This document shows, piece by piece, positions 1 to 7,231 of a stretch of 8,518 nt of DNA. Positions within the stretch are counted from its first letter, which is position 1; each line of letters opens with the position of its first letter. The notes under the pieces were generated by a model. The model ran no database searches and was not told the origin of the DNA. It saw nothing but the letters and a program-made list of their open reading frames with translations. The position numbers and the translations under genes were made by a program. Source of the DNA: an uncultured Saprospiraceae bacterium (GTDB taxonomy: Bacteria; Bacteroidota; Bacteroidia; Chitinophagales; Saprospiraceae); the NCBI GenBank assembly GCA_937127195.1, contig CAKZLT010000521.1, positions 1 through 8,518 of the forward strand, in the 5' to 3' direction.

Positions 1-129
1 TTTTTCAATAAAAACATCAGTAAGTGTAACATCAGCTAGAGTGCGCGCCAGCTCTTGAGAGATGTTGTAATCATTCAATACAAGTGTAAAGCAGTGTTGA
101 GACTGCTTGTCGTTATAAATAGCGTATTG
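1..129 (-). CDS. Probable start of a short unrecognised gene running off the left edge (start unresolved)
   Basis: The frame is open from 129 to the window edge (43 codons). It has protein-like composition, with a hydrophobic strand then an amphipathic helical stretch (FTLVLNDYNISQELARTLAD). No ATG lies within it. An in-frame ATG at 156 sits 33 bp after the preceding stop, the same spacing as elsewhere in the operon, but reads only MNKIKTKI before a TAG at 130-132. Usable starts after the TAG are ATT at 120 or TTG at 78. So this is either a gene with a non-ATG start, a gene broken by an amber codon, or chance coding. Too little is visible to identify a family. Confidence 0.4.
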
Positions 130-189
130 CTATATTTTCGTTTTAATTTTATTCATATTGTGCATCAAAGCGTAATTCTAAGCATATAT

Positions 190-2100
190 TTACGTTGTTT
201 TTTTCTTTTTATTAAAAATGACTTTTGGCGAAAGCTGTATCATACTATAAGCAAACTGTCCGCTTTTAGAGTCATTTGAACCTTTCACTAATTCACTAAA
301 CAATAACGGTGCATTTATTACCCGCTTTTTAGTTTTCCTGAACGGAATAGCTATTTTAGCACTATTATCCGTTAATTCTTTTTTGAGTGTGCCTTCGACT
401 ATTTCTCCGCCAAATCGCATTCCTGCTTGTGGCAAATACAGTTCTATTTCATCGACTTGTTGCGCTACGTTGGTGGATTCTTTGAAAATGCAAAGCCATA
501 TATCATTACCAATTTTTCGCTTTTCGATTAAGTCGAAATTCTTAGATTTTATCTTCAAATCAGGAAATTGACTAATCGCTTCTGTACGAATCAGGCACCC
601 CGAAAGGTGAAGTTTTGGCGCACCAAAAGGCGGTGCTGCTCGCTCCGTCGGATTTCGTCCGATACTCAATGCACCATCAACTAATGCCCAGAGCCAACTT
701 TCATCTACTGTAAAAAATCGCATACTTTCTTCGGGTAGCAATCGCTCATCTGGAATGATGTAATTGAATGGTAAAGGACTCAAAAAGACCAATTCTTGCA
801 ACCAATCATTAATTCGTTCAGGCATATCAGGGAGTGCAATATCATTGTTTGCTCCTGTGAACATGGTGTCAATCTGCGCCTTGATTTTTTGTAATTCCGT
901 TAGTTTTGTACTTTGTGATGGCGTTTTTTGCTTTTTTAACTTTAAAGCTGTTGCAATCGCTCTTTTCCATTTGAAGAGTTCTATGGATACTTCTTTGTTT
1001 TGAAGCGTTAGCCATTTTCCGAGTTCCCATGCGGAGGCGTAAGTCACGTCCATTTTTTTGATACCTTTAAAATATCGTAACAACTGGTCAGAACTATTAA
1101 TGGATTTGATATTCAGCAAAGTTTGGCTTTGCGCGCTCGAAAAATCAACATCACAAACCAAAGGCCCACGATAGAGTGACATCATTTTGATTCCCATTCT
1201 ATTTTGATGAGGCAAGGACACAAAGCCCTTTTTGAGCTGAGTTGCAATCCCTTTCTGAATATCTGTTGCACTAGAAGGCAAATCAATATTAGGTAATCGA
1301 AGCGGCCCAACATTTAAGTTCTCTAATATATGTTTCAACCCATCTTTTCCTGCTTCTTCACAACCAAAATTCCAACTAAACAAGCAAGTATATTGCTTAT
1401 CAACAGGTGTTTCATCCAACGAAATGATATAAGCGGTATTAGCCTTACCAGGTGTTGGAAAACGGTTAGCGATGAGAACAACTTTTTCAGTTTTGGCATC
1501 TGGATCTAGTGTTCTTGTACCTGCTTGCGGTTTGTTTCGTTTACTTACATGAATCAAATAATTCAAATCATCAATTGTTGGGACAACCTTATTTTTGATT
1601 CTAACTTTCTGCCCAGGAGCAACAACATCTCCGCCTTCATCTTCGTCCATTATCACCAATGCTAACCACGGCGTACGCACTTTAGCATTGGCATCATAAT
1701 GCGGAAACTCCCAAGGTAAAGTACTCGCATTAAGTATGATATGCGGTAAAAAAGTTGAGTATTTACCATAAGCTCCCTTAGGCGGAAACATCTGATAAAT
1801 GTCCGCAGGGCTTAATACTTTATTGGGTTGAGCAACTTTTAGCTTGACTTTACTATCATAAACAGCAGGCTTTGAATAACCATCAACTGTTACCGTTTGC
1901 TTAAAGTCAACGATATATTCACCAAAACCTAATGCTGGTTTTTTGTAGTCATACAAATCCAATTCGTTCACCACAGCTCTACTACGAACAGGACTTATAT
2001 CTAAGACTTGGCCTGCCAAAAGATGAGTCGTATCGTGTAGAATATCTTTTTCTATGGTTGCGTTTAAAGTTGCTTTTTCCACTTTTATTTTTTTATACAA
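190..2100 (-). CDS. Conserved uncharacterised 636-aa protein (LPHIILNASTLPW / LVDGALSIGR family), non-ATG start
   Basis: No named domain is known to me, but several blocks match an uncharacterised family I remember from actinobacteria and other distant lineages: IYQMFPPKGAYG 101-112, LPHIILNASTLPWEF 118-132, PWLALVIMDEDE 144-155, YIISLDE 224-230, PFNYIIPDERLLPEESMRFF 444-463 with WLWALVDGALSIGR 469-482, LHLSGCLIRTEAIS 497-510 and LPQAGMRFGGEI 556-567. Predicted soluble, mixed alpha/beta, no signal peptide or transmembrane helix, Lys-rich at both ends. The start is unusual: an in-frame TAG lies at 2104-2106 and no ATG occurs before about residue 104, inside a conserved block. Initiation must use TTG at 2100, ATT just before it, or GTG at 2082; TTG is taken here. 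The gene follows the DUF6603 gene after 175 bp, the widest gap in the series. Co-orientation and adjacency suggest a partner of the DUF6603 protein (inference). Function unknown. Confidence 0.78.
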   Translation of the reverse strand: MYKKIKVEKATLNATIEKDILHDTTHLLAGQVLDISPVRSRAVVNELDLYDYKKPALGFGEYIVDFKQTVTVDGYSKPAVYDSKVKLKVAQPNKVLSPADIYQMFPPKGAYGKYSTFLPHIILNASTLPWEFPHYDANAKVRTPWLALVIMDEDEGGDVVAPGQKVRIKNKVVPTIDDLNYLIHVSKRNKPQAGTRTLDPDAKTEKVVLIANRFPTPGKANTAYIISLDETPVDKQYTCLFSWNFGCEEAGKDGLKHILENLNVGPLRLPNIDLPSSATDIQKGIATQLKKGFVSLPHQNRMGIKMMSLYRGPLVCDVDFSSAQSQTLLNIKSINSSDQLLRYFKGIKKMDVTYASAWELGKWLTLQNKEVSIELFKWKRAIATALKLKKQKTPSQSTKLTELQKIKAQIDTMFTGANNDIALPDMPERINDWLQELVFLSPLPFNYIIPDERLLPEESMRFFTVDESWLWALVDGALSIGRNPTERAAPPFGAPKLHLSGCLIRTEAISQFPDLKIKSKNFDLIEKRKIGNDIWLCIFKESTNVAQQVDEIELYLPQAGMRFGGEIVEGTLKKELTDNSAKIAIPFRKTKKRVINAPLLFSELVKGSNDSKSGQFAYSMIQLSPKVIFNKKKKTT

Positions 2101-2275
2101 AATCTATAGGATAAATAAGATTGTAAGTATTCTTCTTTGATTTCCTAATTAGATTTGATTCTTTACAATTTTACATTTTTAGTCAAAACATCACTTAATT
2201 CTCATGGTTGTTAGTCCCTAATTTCTGCTATCATCATTACGATTAACAGCGGTAGCAGCAACTAGTAACCAGCAA
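2101..2275. other. 175-bp intergenic stretch between the DUF6603 gene and the 636-aa gene
   Basis: This is the only sizeable gap in the series and is strongly A/T-rich. On the minus strand I looked for the Bacteroidota -7 element (TAnnTTTG) with an upstream TTTG/TTG. I found only near-misses: TAAAATTG with a TTTG about 10 bp away, which is too close, and TATAGATTTTG abutting the gene start with one extra spacer base. No GC-rich hairpin followed by a T-run is visible, so no terminator is called. The gap could hold an internal promoter or an untranslated leader, but the sequence does not decide this. Confidence 0.5.
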
Positions 2276-2278
2276 CTA
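2256..2278. repeat. 9-bp direct repeat CAGCAACTA with 5-bp spacer at the end of the DUF6603 gene
   Basis: CAGCAACTA occurs at 2256-2264 and again at 2270-2278, separated by GTAAC. The second copy contains the TAG stop of the DUF6603 gene (complement of 2276-2278). It may be a slippage product or a scar of a lost insertion; no inverted repeats or transposase remnants are seen nearby. Its significance is unknown. Confidence 0.4.
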
Positions 2279-5119
2279 ATTCACTAAAATTGGCGTTGCT
2301 CTTAGTCCAAAGAAAAATGCTAGTTTTTCACCTTCATTAGCAATTGTCCCTTTTACTTCTACTGTTTCTTCAAATTCTTCTTTGAATGCCCCAAATTTAT
2401 TTTTGGGTAAAGTATCCAAAGTACCTAGATTATTAGGATTCCACATATCATATATATTGGTATCGTCAAAAGGAGGTACTTTTAAGATTGGAAAATGATT
2501 GCCGTATTGCGCTTTTTTTGCCTTTAATATAAATTGAACAGACTTACTGAGCGTTGTTTTTTCTTCATTTAAACCCAATGCATATTTATCACTCCATAAG
2601 GCAGCAGGAAGATTTTTGTTTTCAACTTTAGCCTCAAAAGGCATGATTTGAATAGTCTGACCATCGGCTCTAGTGATAGAAACTTGAACTTTTGAATCTG
2701 CTTTTTTACCAACAGGATATAGATTAAATTTACCGCCAGAAGGCGCGCCAGAATCAATCGTAACACCTGTTACTTTCGAGAAAGGAACAACTGATTCAAT
2801 ATTGAGCGCGCAGCTATTTGGGTTCACCAAATAGACTGGAGTTTCTCCTTCTTTGCTTTCCGAAATCATTCCGTCAAGCATCTTGGTTGTCAAACGGGTT
2901 GCTGGTAATAAGTCTTTTTCAAACGCAAACCAACTGATTTTGGGAGTCAATCGAGACTGCCCTGCACCAAAACTGATTGTTTTTGTAAAGCAACAAACCT
3001 TCACTTTCGCTTTACCACTGAACTCTGGTCCCCAAATATCTATATTCGCACTTAAACTTAAATTGAATGTTTTCCACCAAGTTCTATATTCTACACCGAC
3101 TTCTATTCCTATCGAAATATCATAATAAAATGGACTCCATTGTATCAAGAAATCAGCAGATAACTTAAACCAAGCATCTAATTTCTTAGAAACATAAACA
3201 GCACTTAATTCCAATCCTGCCATAACAGCAACTGGCGTTAAAGCAAAATAACACAAGGCTTTAACTGATATACTATCTGAAACGCGCCAATTTAGACCAA
3301 ACCTCGGAACACTCGGATAATAAGCAGGTTTATTAAATCGTGGATGATAACCGCCAATACTGAGTACAAATTCGCCCGCCGCAATCGCATAACCGTCAAT
3401 GTCAATATCTTTTGCCCAGACACAGAAAGCAAATCCGCCTTGTAATTTGGCATTTTTAGAAAAAATATAAGAATTATCAGTGATGCGTGCTTCAACCGAA
3501 ATAATTCCATCTTCTGGAATCACTGTAACCTTGATAGCTAGTTCGACAATGGCAACGGGTTTGCTTTTGGGCATCACAAGCATAACCAAACCAAGCACAT
3601 CAATTCTTACTTTTTTACCAATAGAAACCATCAATAAGACAAAACCATCCAATAGTTTAAAAGAAGTAAACTTGACTCCAACTGCAAAAAATAGGCTTCC
3701 TTCTTGTGGTGGAAAAGTATCCACAATAATAGGAACCATTTTGGTCAAAGTGGACATAATCGTTACATCGGGGTCAGGGTTTCCCATAGCGATTCGCACA
3801 AATGGAAAATCTGCCACTTTATCAATATCAGGTATTTTGACCTGTCGATTATAACCAAAACCTAACGCCAAACCATTGACGAAGAAAAACGGTGGGCCTC
3901 CAATTGGAACACCAACAAAGAGATAGAAAAAGAAGGATTTGTAACCATCAATCTTACCATAAGCGGCAAGACCAGCCGCAGAAAATGCCGACGTTTTGAT
4001 AACCAAACCGCCAATATATTGCTTGTATTCTTTGGAAACTATTTTTCCATTTACTTTTTTATTAATAACAATTCGGTCAATATAAAGAATACCAGCAATG
4101 GTTAAAGCCTTCGTTTCGATAGCAATACCTAAGCCATCCAAACCAAAGCTGATAGCTTCTCCCAAAAAGTCCTTAATAACAGTGAATTTCTTTTTGGACT
4201 TTCCGAAGTCTTTAAACATCGAAAACTTTGTCGTATCTAGTTTGAGTTGGAGGTTAATCAAACCAACTTGAACGACAGACATTTGGGCATCCATATCAAA
4301 ATGGAGCGATAGTTTTTTGTCTTTATACAAAAAACCAACTCGGTGAATAGTAGCAAATTTGCCTAATTTTTTATCCACCTTTTTCCATTTAACGGGAGAA
4401 GGTGCAATACCTAAAGCCGCCTCTTTTTCTGCTTTTGTTGGTGCAGGAGGGTTTTGTCGTGTTTTTTGAATAGCATCTTGTCTAGCCATTTCTTGACGAG
4501 CAGGATTATTACTCGGTGGAGGAAGTTTTCTTTGACCTTTGTCAGATGCAAACTTGATACTCACTCCAGAAACGGTTGATAAATCAGCCGTAAGTAAGTT
4601 TGGAATATCTAAAGTCGCTTCGGCTGTAAAGCCTTTACTAACATTAATTTCCTTTGTTCCTATAATAAATGAAGCTTTTTCAGATGCCAAATAAAGCGTT
4701 GGATTAGCTGTAATAGGTTTAGGCAATTTGGCATTGACACCAGGAAGGCTATCAATTTCGATGCCTCCGTAGGATTCTATACAAAATACTTTTATTTGCT
4801 TTTTGGTGATTTGGTCATTGACAAAATAAACCGTGATTTGAAGTCCACCAACTACAACGCTCCACATCACGAGCGATTGTTGCGTAGCTTTATCTTCTTT
4901 CATCAATGCCGTAATCTTCTTGACTTCGACATCAATATCACCAAAAGGATAAGAATTTAAATCGCCCGCTATGACTTTCCAAATACCTTTCATGGCATCA
5001 CCAATATGGAACTTATCAGGGAAAGTTATCTCTCCCATGTACCCTTGGTCTGAACCAGAGAAGCTAAATAGTACGTTTTTCTCGAAAACGGTCATATCGA
5101 CCTCCGCTCTAAATGCCAT
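2276..5119 (-). CDS. DUF6603-family large beta-rich protein (947 aa)
   Basis: ATG at 5119, 51 bp after the preceding stop; ends with TAG. Residues 1-190 form an N-terminal module shared with the 451-aa neighbour. Residues 196-245 are a low-complexity Pro/Gln/Arg/Lys/Ala linker. From about 255 to 740 the protein shows what I recognise from memory as the DUF6603 domain: IHRVGFLY at 258-265, GVPIGGPPFFFVNGLALGFG at 403-422, DFPFVRIAMG 437-446, LSIGGYHPRF 586-595, YPSVPRFGLNW 601-611, YFALTPVAVMAG 624-635, aromatic-rich AWFKLSADFLIQWSPFYYD 649-667. The family is uncharacterised. The alternating hydrophobic/polar pattern implies an extended beta structure. Residues 755-947 are a separate beta-rich tail without recognisable motifs. 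There is no signal peptide, lipobox or transmembrane helix, so cytoplasmic assembly or non-Sec export is implied. Its size and central position suggest a scaffold or effector rather than an enzyme (inference). The family call is fairly sure, the role unknown. Confidence 0.82.
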   Translation of the reverse strand: MAFRAEVDMTVFEKNVLFSFSGSDQGYMGEITFPDKFHIGDAMKGIWKVIAGDLNSYPFGDIDVEVKKITALMKEDKATQQSLVMWSVVVGGLQITVYFVNDQITKKQIKVFCIESYGGIEIDSLPGVNAKLPKPITANPTLYLASEKASFIIGTKEINVSKGFTAEATLDIPNLLTADLSTVSGVSIKFASDKGQRKLPPPSNNPARQEMARQDAIQKTRQNPPAPTKAEKEAALGIAPSPVKWKKVDKKLGKFATIHRVGFLYKDKKLSLHFDMDAQMSVVQVGLINLQLKLDTTKFSMFKDFGKSKKKFTVIKDFLGEAISFGLDGLGIAIETKALTIAGILYIDRIVINKKVNGKIVSKEYKQYIGGLVIKTSAFSAAGLAAYGKIDGYKSFFFYLFVGVPIGGPPFFFVNGLALGFGYNRQVKIPDIDKVADFPFVRIAMGNPDPDVTIMSTLTKMVPIIVDTFPPQEGSLFFAVGVKFTSFKLLDGFVLLMVSIGKKVRIDVLGLVMLVMPKSKPVAIVELAIKVTVIPEDGIISVEARITDNSYIFSKNAKLQGGFAFCVWAKDIDIDGYAIAAGEFVLSIGGYHPRFNKPAYYPSVPRFGLNWRVSDSISVKALCYFALTPVAVMAGLELSAVYVSKKLDAWFKLSADFLIQWSPFYYDISIGIEVGVEYRTWWKTFNLSLSANIDIWGPEFSGKAKVKVCCFTKTISFGAGQSRLTPKISWFAFEKDLLPATRLTTKMLDGMISESKEGETPVYLVNPNSCALNIESVVPFSKVTGVTIDSGAPSGGKFNLYPVGKKADSKVQVSITRADGQTIQIMPFEAKVENKNLPAALWSDKYALGLNEEKTTLSKSVQFILKAKKAQYGNHFPILKVPPFDDTNIYDMWNPNNLGTLDTLPKNKFGAFKEEFEETVEVKGTIANEGEKLAFFFGLRATPILVN

Positions 5120-5170
5120 AATTTTTGATTAAAATATTTTACACGAATTTTTGAAAAATCAAATTTTCGA

Positions 5171-6526
5171 TTAATTATTTTTCGGATTGATGTAAATTGC
5201 TACTTGATTGACTTTGAATATTTCGGGGTAATTATTTAATGGAAAATCCCCTGTATAACTATTCAAATCTTTTTTTAAATCTTCAATACTTTTATTAGTT
5301 GTGTCGATTTCTCTTGCTGTTGCTTCTTTTTGTAAAGCCGTTAAAAATGCTCCACTTTCAGGATGCTGACTTTCTAAATTCTGAAGCTCGGCTTTACTGA
5401 GTGGTGATTGAAATTTGACTTTGACAGCCAACTCCAAATCATGCGTTTTCCAATCGTAAACAACTCTTTCTAGTACTGTTTCATCTGGAATGAGTGCGTG
5501 GTAATCATCATTCACTTTTATCAAATCAATATTTTTCAAATCATTTTTAGTGATTGTAATACCTTTGGTTGCTTCTGGTCTAGGTTTATTCTTTTTAAAA
5601 AGACTAGGAAACCAACTTGGAGGAAAACCAATTTTGCGCAACCATTGCATTGGTCTCAAGGAAAGAAGTCGATTTTTGCCTGTTTGGGTATCAGTCACTG
5701 GAATATCAAAATCAACTTCTAGTGCGAGATTACTTTCCCAACTAAATCGCTCCATCGAATGCAATTTGTCTAATACAAATCCTATCCTAATGGCTTTTAA
5801 GTTGCCTTTAAGTATGGTTAAAGGCGTGTTTTTTATTTTTAATTCTAAAAATAGTTGATTCGGTTCGTGCCGTTTATTAATAGGATTTTCGCCACCTTCT
5901 CTGTACTCAAAGCCTAAAGTGTCTATATGAATGACATCTCCTAAAGGTTGATTAATAGAAATCGGTGTATTTGTAGAACCACAATTCACCAAAGTATTCG
6001 CCGCTGTCGGTAAGCTAAATGCTTTACTTCCTATCTTAATTCCTGTTCGGAAGGAAATGCCTTTTTTTACATCAAGGCTATTGATTAAAATATCCTTACA
6101 AGTAAAATAAATAGCAATATCAACCGTAATTAGCTTATTTAATACTTTTTGCATGCCAGGGAATTTCTTGATAGTAATTTTCTTTTTCGGCTCAAAGCCC
6201 AAGCAATATTTTTGTAATTCGTTTTGTTCATTGAGAGTTGCGAGAATGAACCAATGTTCATTATTGGTTAAGTATATTTTTAAAACCTTAGTAGCTTCTT
6301 TCCATTCAGCATCAAAAGATTTTCCTGTAAATACTTTTAGTTTCTTATTCCCGTAAGGAAAAGATAAGGAAACGGCTGCCGCTTCCCAATCTTTAGCCAT
6401 CAAAGAACCAATGGCAACTTCTTTGGCAAATACTATTTTTCCATTATAGGATTGCCCATTCAAGCTACCCGAAAAGGTCGCTGATATGCCCCAAAAAGTC
6501 GTTGTTATTGCTTTTGAATTAGCCAT
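5171..6526 (-). CDS. Unrecognised 451-aa bridging protein: DUF6603-partner N-terminal module plus 210-aa-type C-terminal module
   Basis: Start chosen at the ATG at 6526 (MANSKAITTT), 31 bp after the preceding stop. An in-frame TTG at 6586 would overlap the previous gene and add an unlikely Lys-rich leader. Residues 18-166 match the N-terminus of the next, 947-aa, protein: FSGS, IG at 39-40 and W at 47 (same numbers in both), PYG 57-59, FPGM 122-125, IT 133-134, KKG 154-156. Around 199-250, IDTLGFEY (201-208) and following strands echo IHRVGFLY in that protein. A Pro/Arg/Lys/Trp-rich linker spans about 291-321. Residues 322-375 and 424-448 match the 210-aa protein upstream in the operon. No signal peptide, transmembrane segment or enzyme motif. 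It looks like a chimera joining modules of both neighbours, so it may connect them physically (inference). Function unknown. Confidence 0.8.
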   Translation of the reverse strand: MANSKAITTTFWGISATFSGSLNGQSYNGKIVFAKEVAIGSLMAKDWEAAAVSLSFPYGNKKLKVFTGKSFDAEWKEATKVLKIYLTNNEHWFILATLNEQNELQKYCLGFEPKKKITIKKFPGMQKVLNKLITVDIAIYFTCKDILINSLDVKKGISFRTGIKIGSKAFSLPTAANTLVNCGSTNTPISINQPLGDVIHIDTLGFEYREGGENPINKRHEPNQLFLELKIKNTPLTILKGNLKAIRIGFVLDKLHSMERFSWESNLALEVDFDIPVTDTQTGKNRLLSLRPMQWLRKIGFPPSWFPSLFKKNKPRPEATKGITITKNDLKNIDLIKVNDDYHALIPDETVLERVVYDWKTHDLELAVKVKFQSPLSKAELQNLESQHPESGAFLTALQKEATAREIDTTNKSIEDLKKDLNSYTGDFPLNNYPEIFKVNQVAIYINPKNN

Positions 6527-6557
6527 TAGTTCGTTTGATTTTTTTAATAAAAAACAT

Positions 6558-7190
6558 TTACTCTGCTTTTGGAGCTTCAGGCCCAACGTAAACAGATACA
6601 GAGTTCACTGTAAATACTTGCGGATACTGATTTAAGATAAAGCCTTTGTATTCTTTGATTTTATCTGTTAAATCACCTGGAGTTTGGTCAACTTTTGGCT
6701 TCCAAAAATATGCTGAAATATGTTCAAATGTATCTTGGTTAGCATCAGGAATAACAATTCCTCTTACTTTTGCAAACTCTTTAAGGCTTTTTAGAGCTGC
6801 GGCTTGTTTAGCCACATCTGTTTCCGTTGCCCATTTTTTTATATCTGCTTTATCAGTTCCCGTTGTTTCTGCTGGTCCATAAAACATTGCCTTCGCTGCG
6901 AACTCTACCTTCTTTGTTTTTTTATTAAAAACAATCGCTTTTACATAAGTAGTAGAAGGAATAATTTTTGACGCTGCTCCTCCTTCTACAATAATTCCTG
7001 ACTGAATTAAAGCAGTTTGAGAAACGGCAATTCCATCTTCTCCTGCTGGTGCGCGGTAACCGATTTCGTCACCTTCTAATGGTTTTAAATCTACCTCAGT
7101 TCCAAATACTGAGATGTTTGCTTCAAACTTGAAGCTACTAGCATCTTTCTTTGCTGGTTTTGCTGCTGGTTTTGCTGGCTTATCTGCCAT
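6558..7190 (-). CDS. Unrecognised 210-aa protein sharing its module with the next gene
   Basis: I do not recognise a named family. The ATG at 7190 is the natural start, 41 bp after the preceding stop, with an A/T-rich leader and no clear Shine-Dalgarno. Residues 1-16 are a Lys/Ala/Pro-rich, probably disordered head (KPAKPAAKPAKK), encoded by a short imperfect DNA repeat. Residues 20-107 read as alternating beta strands, 112-145 as a charged helical stretch, and 150-204 as a mixed segment ending in YPQVFTVNSVSVYVGP. No signal peptide, transmembrane helix or catalytic motif is seen. Residues 53-106 align without gaps to residues 322-375 of the 451-aa neighbour (15 of 54 identical), and the C-terminal 25 residues match that protein's tail (YP, F, VN, V, Y, P conserved). 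It may therefore be a free-standing copy of the neighbour's C-terminal domain, perhaps a structural subunit or adaptor (inference). Confidence 0.8.
   Translation of the reverse strand: MADKPAKPAAKPAKKDASSFKFEANISVFGTEVDLKPLEGDEIGYRAPAGEDGIAVSQTALIQSGIIVEGGAASKIIPSTTYVKAIVFNKKTKKVEFAAKAMFYGPAETTGTDKADIKKWATETDVAKQAAALKSLKEFAKVRGIVIPDANQDTFEHISAYFWKPKVDQTPGDLTDKIKEYKGFILNQYPQVFTVNSVSVYVGPEAPKAE
7150..7181 (-). repeat. Short imperfect repeat encoding the Lys/Ala/Pro head of the 210-aa protein
   Basis: The plus strand shows repeated TTTGCTGG / TTTGCTGCTGG units, encoding KPAKPAAKPAKK near the protein's N-terminus. Low-complexity coding repeats of this kind change length easily. The segment is probably a flexible, basic tail. 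Confidence 0.45.
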
Positions 7191-7231
7191 AATTGTATTA
7201 TTTAAAAAAAGTTAAGTAATAATATTTTTCT

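Noticed and set aside
55..279. Plus-strand reading frame of 74 codons with hydrophobic content
   Set aside because: It overlaps the 3' end of the 636-aa gene and the left-edge frame on the other strand, and has no recognisable features; the hydrophobicity comes from antisense A/T-rich DNA.
2101..2275. Bacteroidota-type promoter upstream of the 636-aa gene
   Set aside because: Only partial -7 matches with wrong spacing to any TTTG element were found; not strong enough to call.
289..2288. Shared 14-mer ACTAATTCACTAAA near the 3' ends of the 636-aa and 947-aa genes
   Set aside because: A single short A/T-rich match encoding unrelated residues; plausible by chance.
3480..3854. Plus-strand reading frame of 124 codons
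   Set aside because: Entirely antisense to the DUF6603 gene, which has clear family motifs in this stretch; Ser/Thr/Ile-rich antisense translation is typical of shadow frames.
5120..5170. Near-palindromic AATCGAAAATTTGATT on the minus strand before the DUF6603 gene
   Set aside because: The centre does not pair, the stem is short and A/T-rich, and no T-run follows; expected by chance in such sequence.
6527..6586. In-frame TTG start 20 codons upstream for the 451-aa protein
   Set aside because: It would overlap the preceding gene and add a Lys-rich leader; the ATG at 6526 has normal operon spacing and places the shared-module landmarks at the same residue numbers as in the 947-aa protein.
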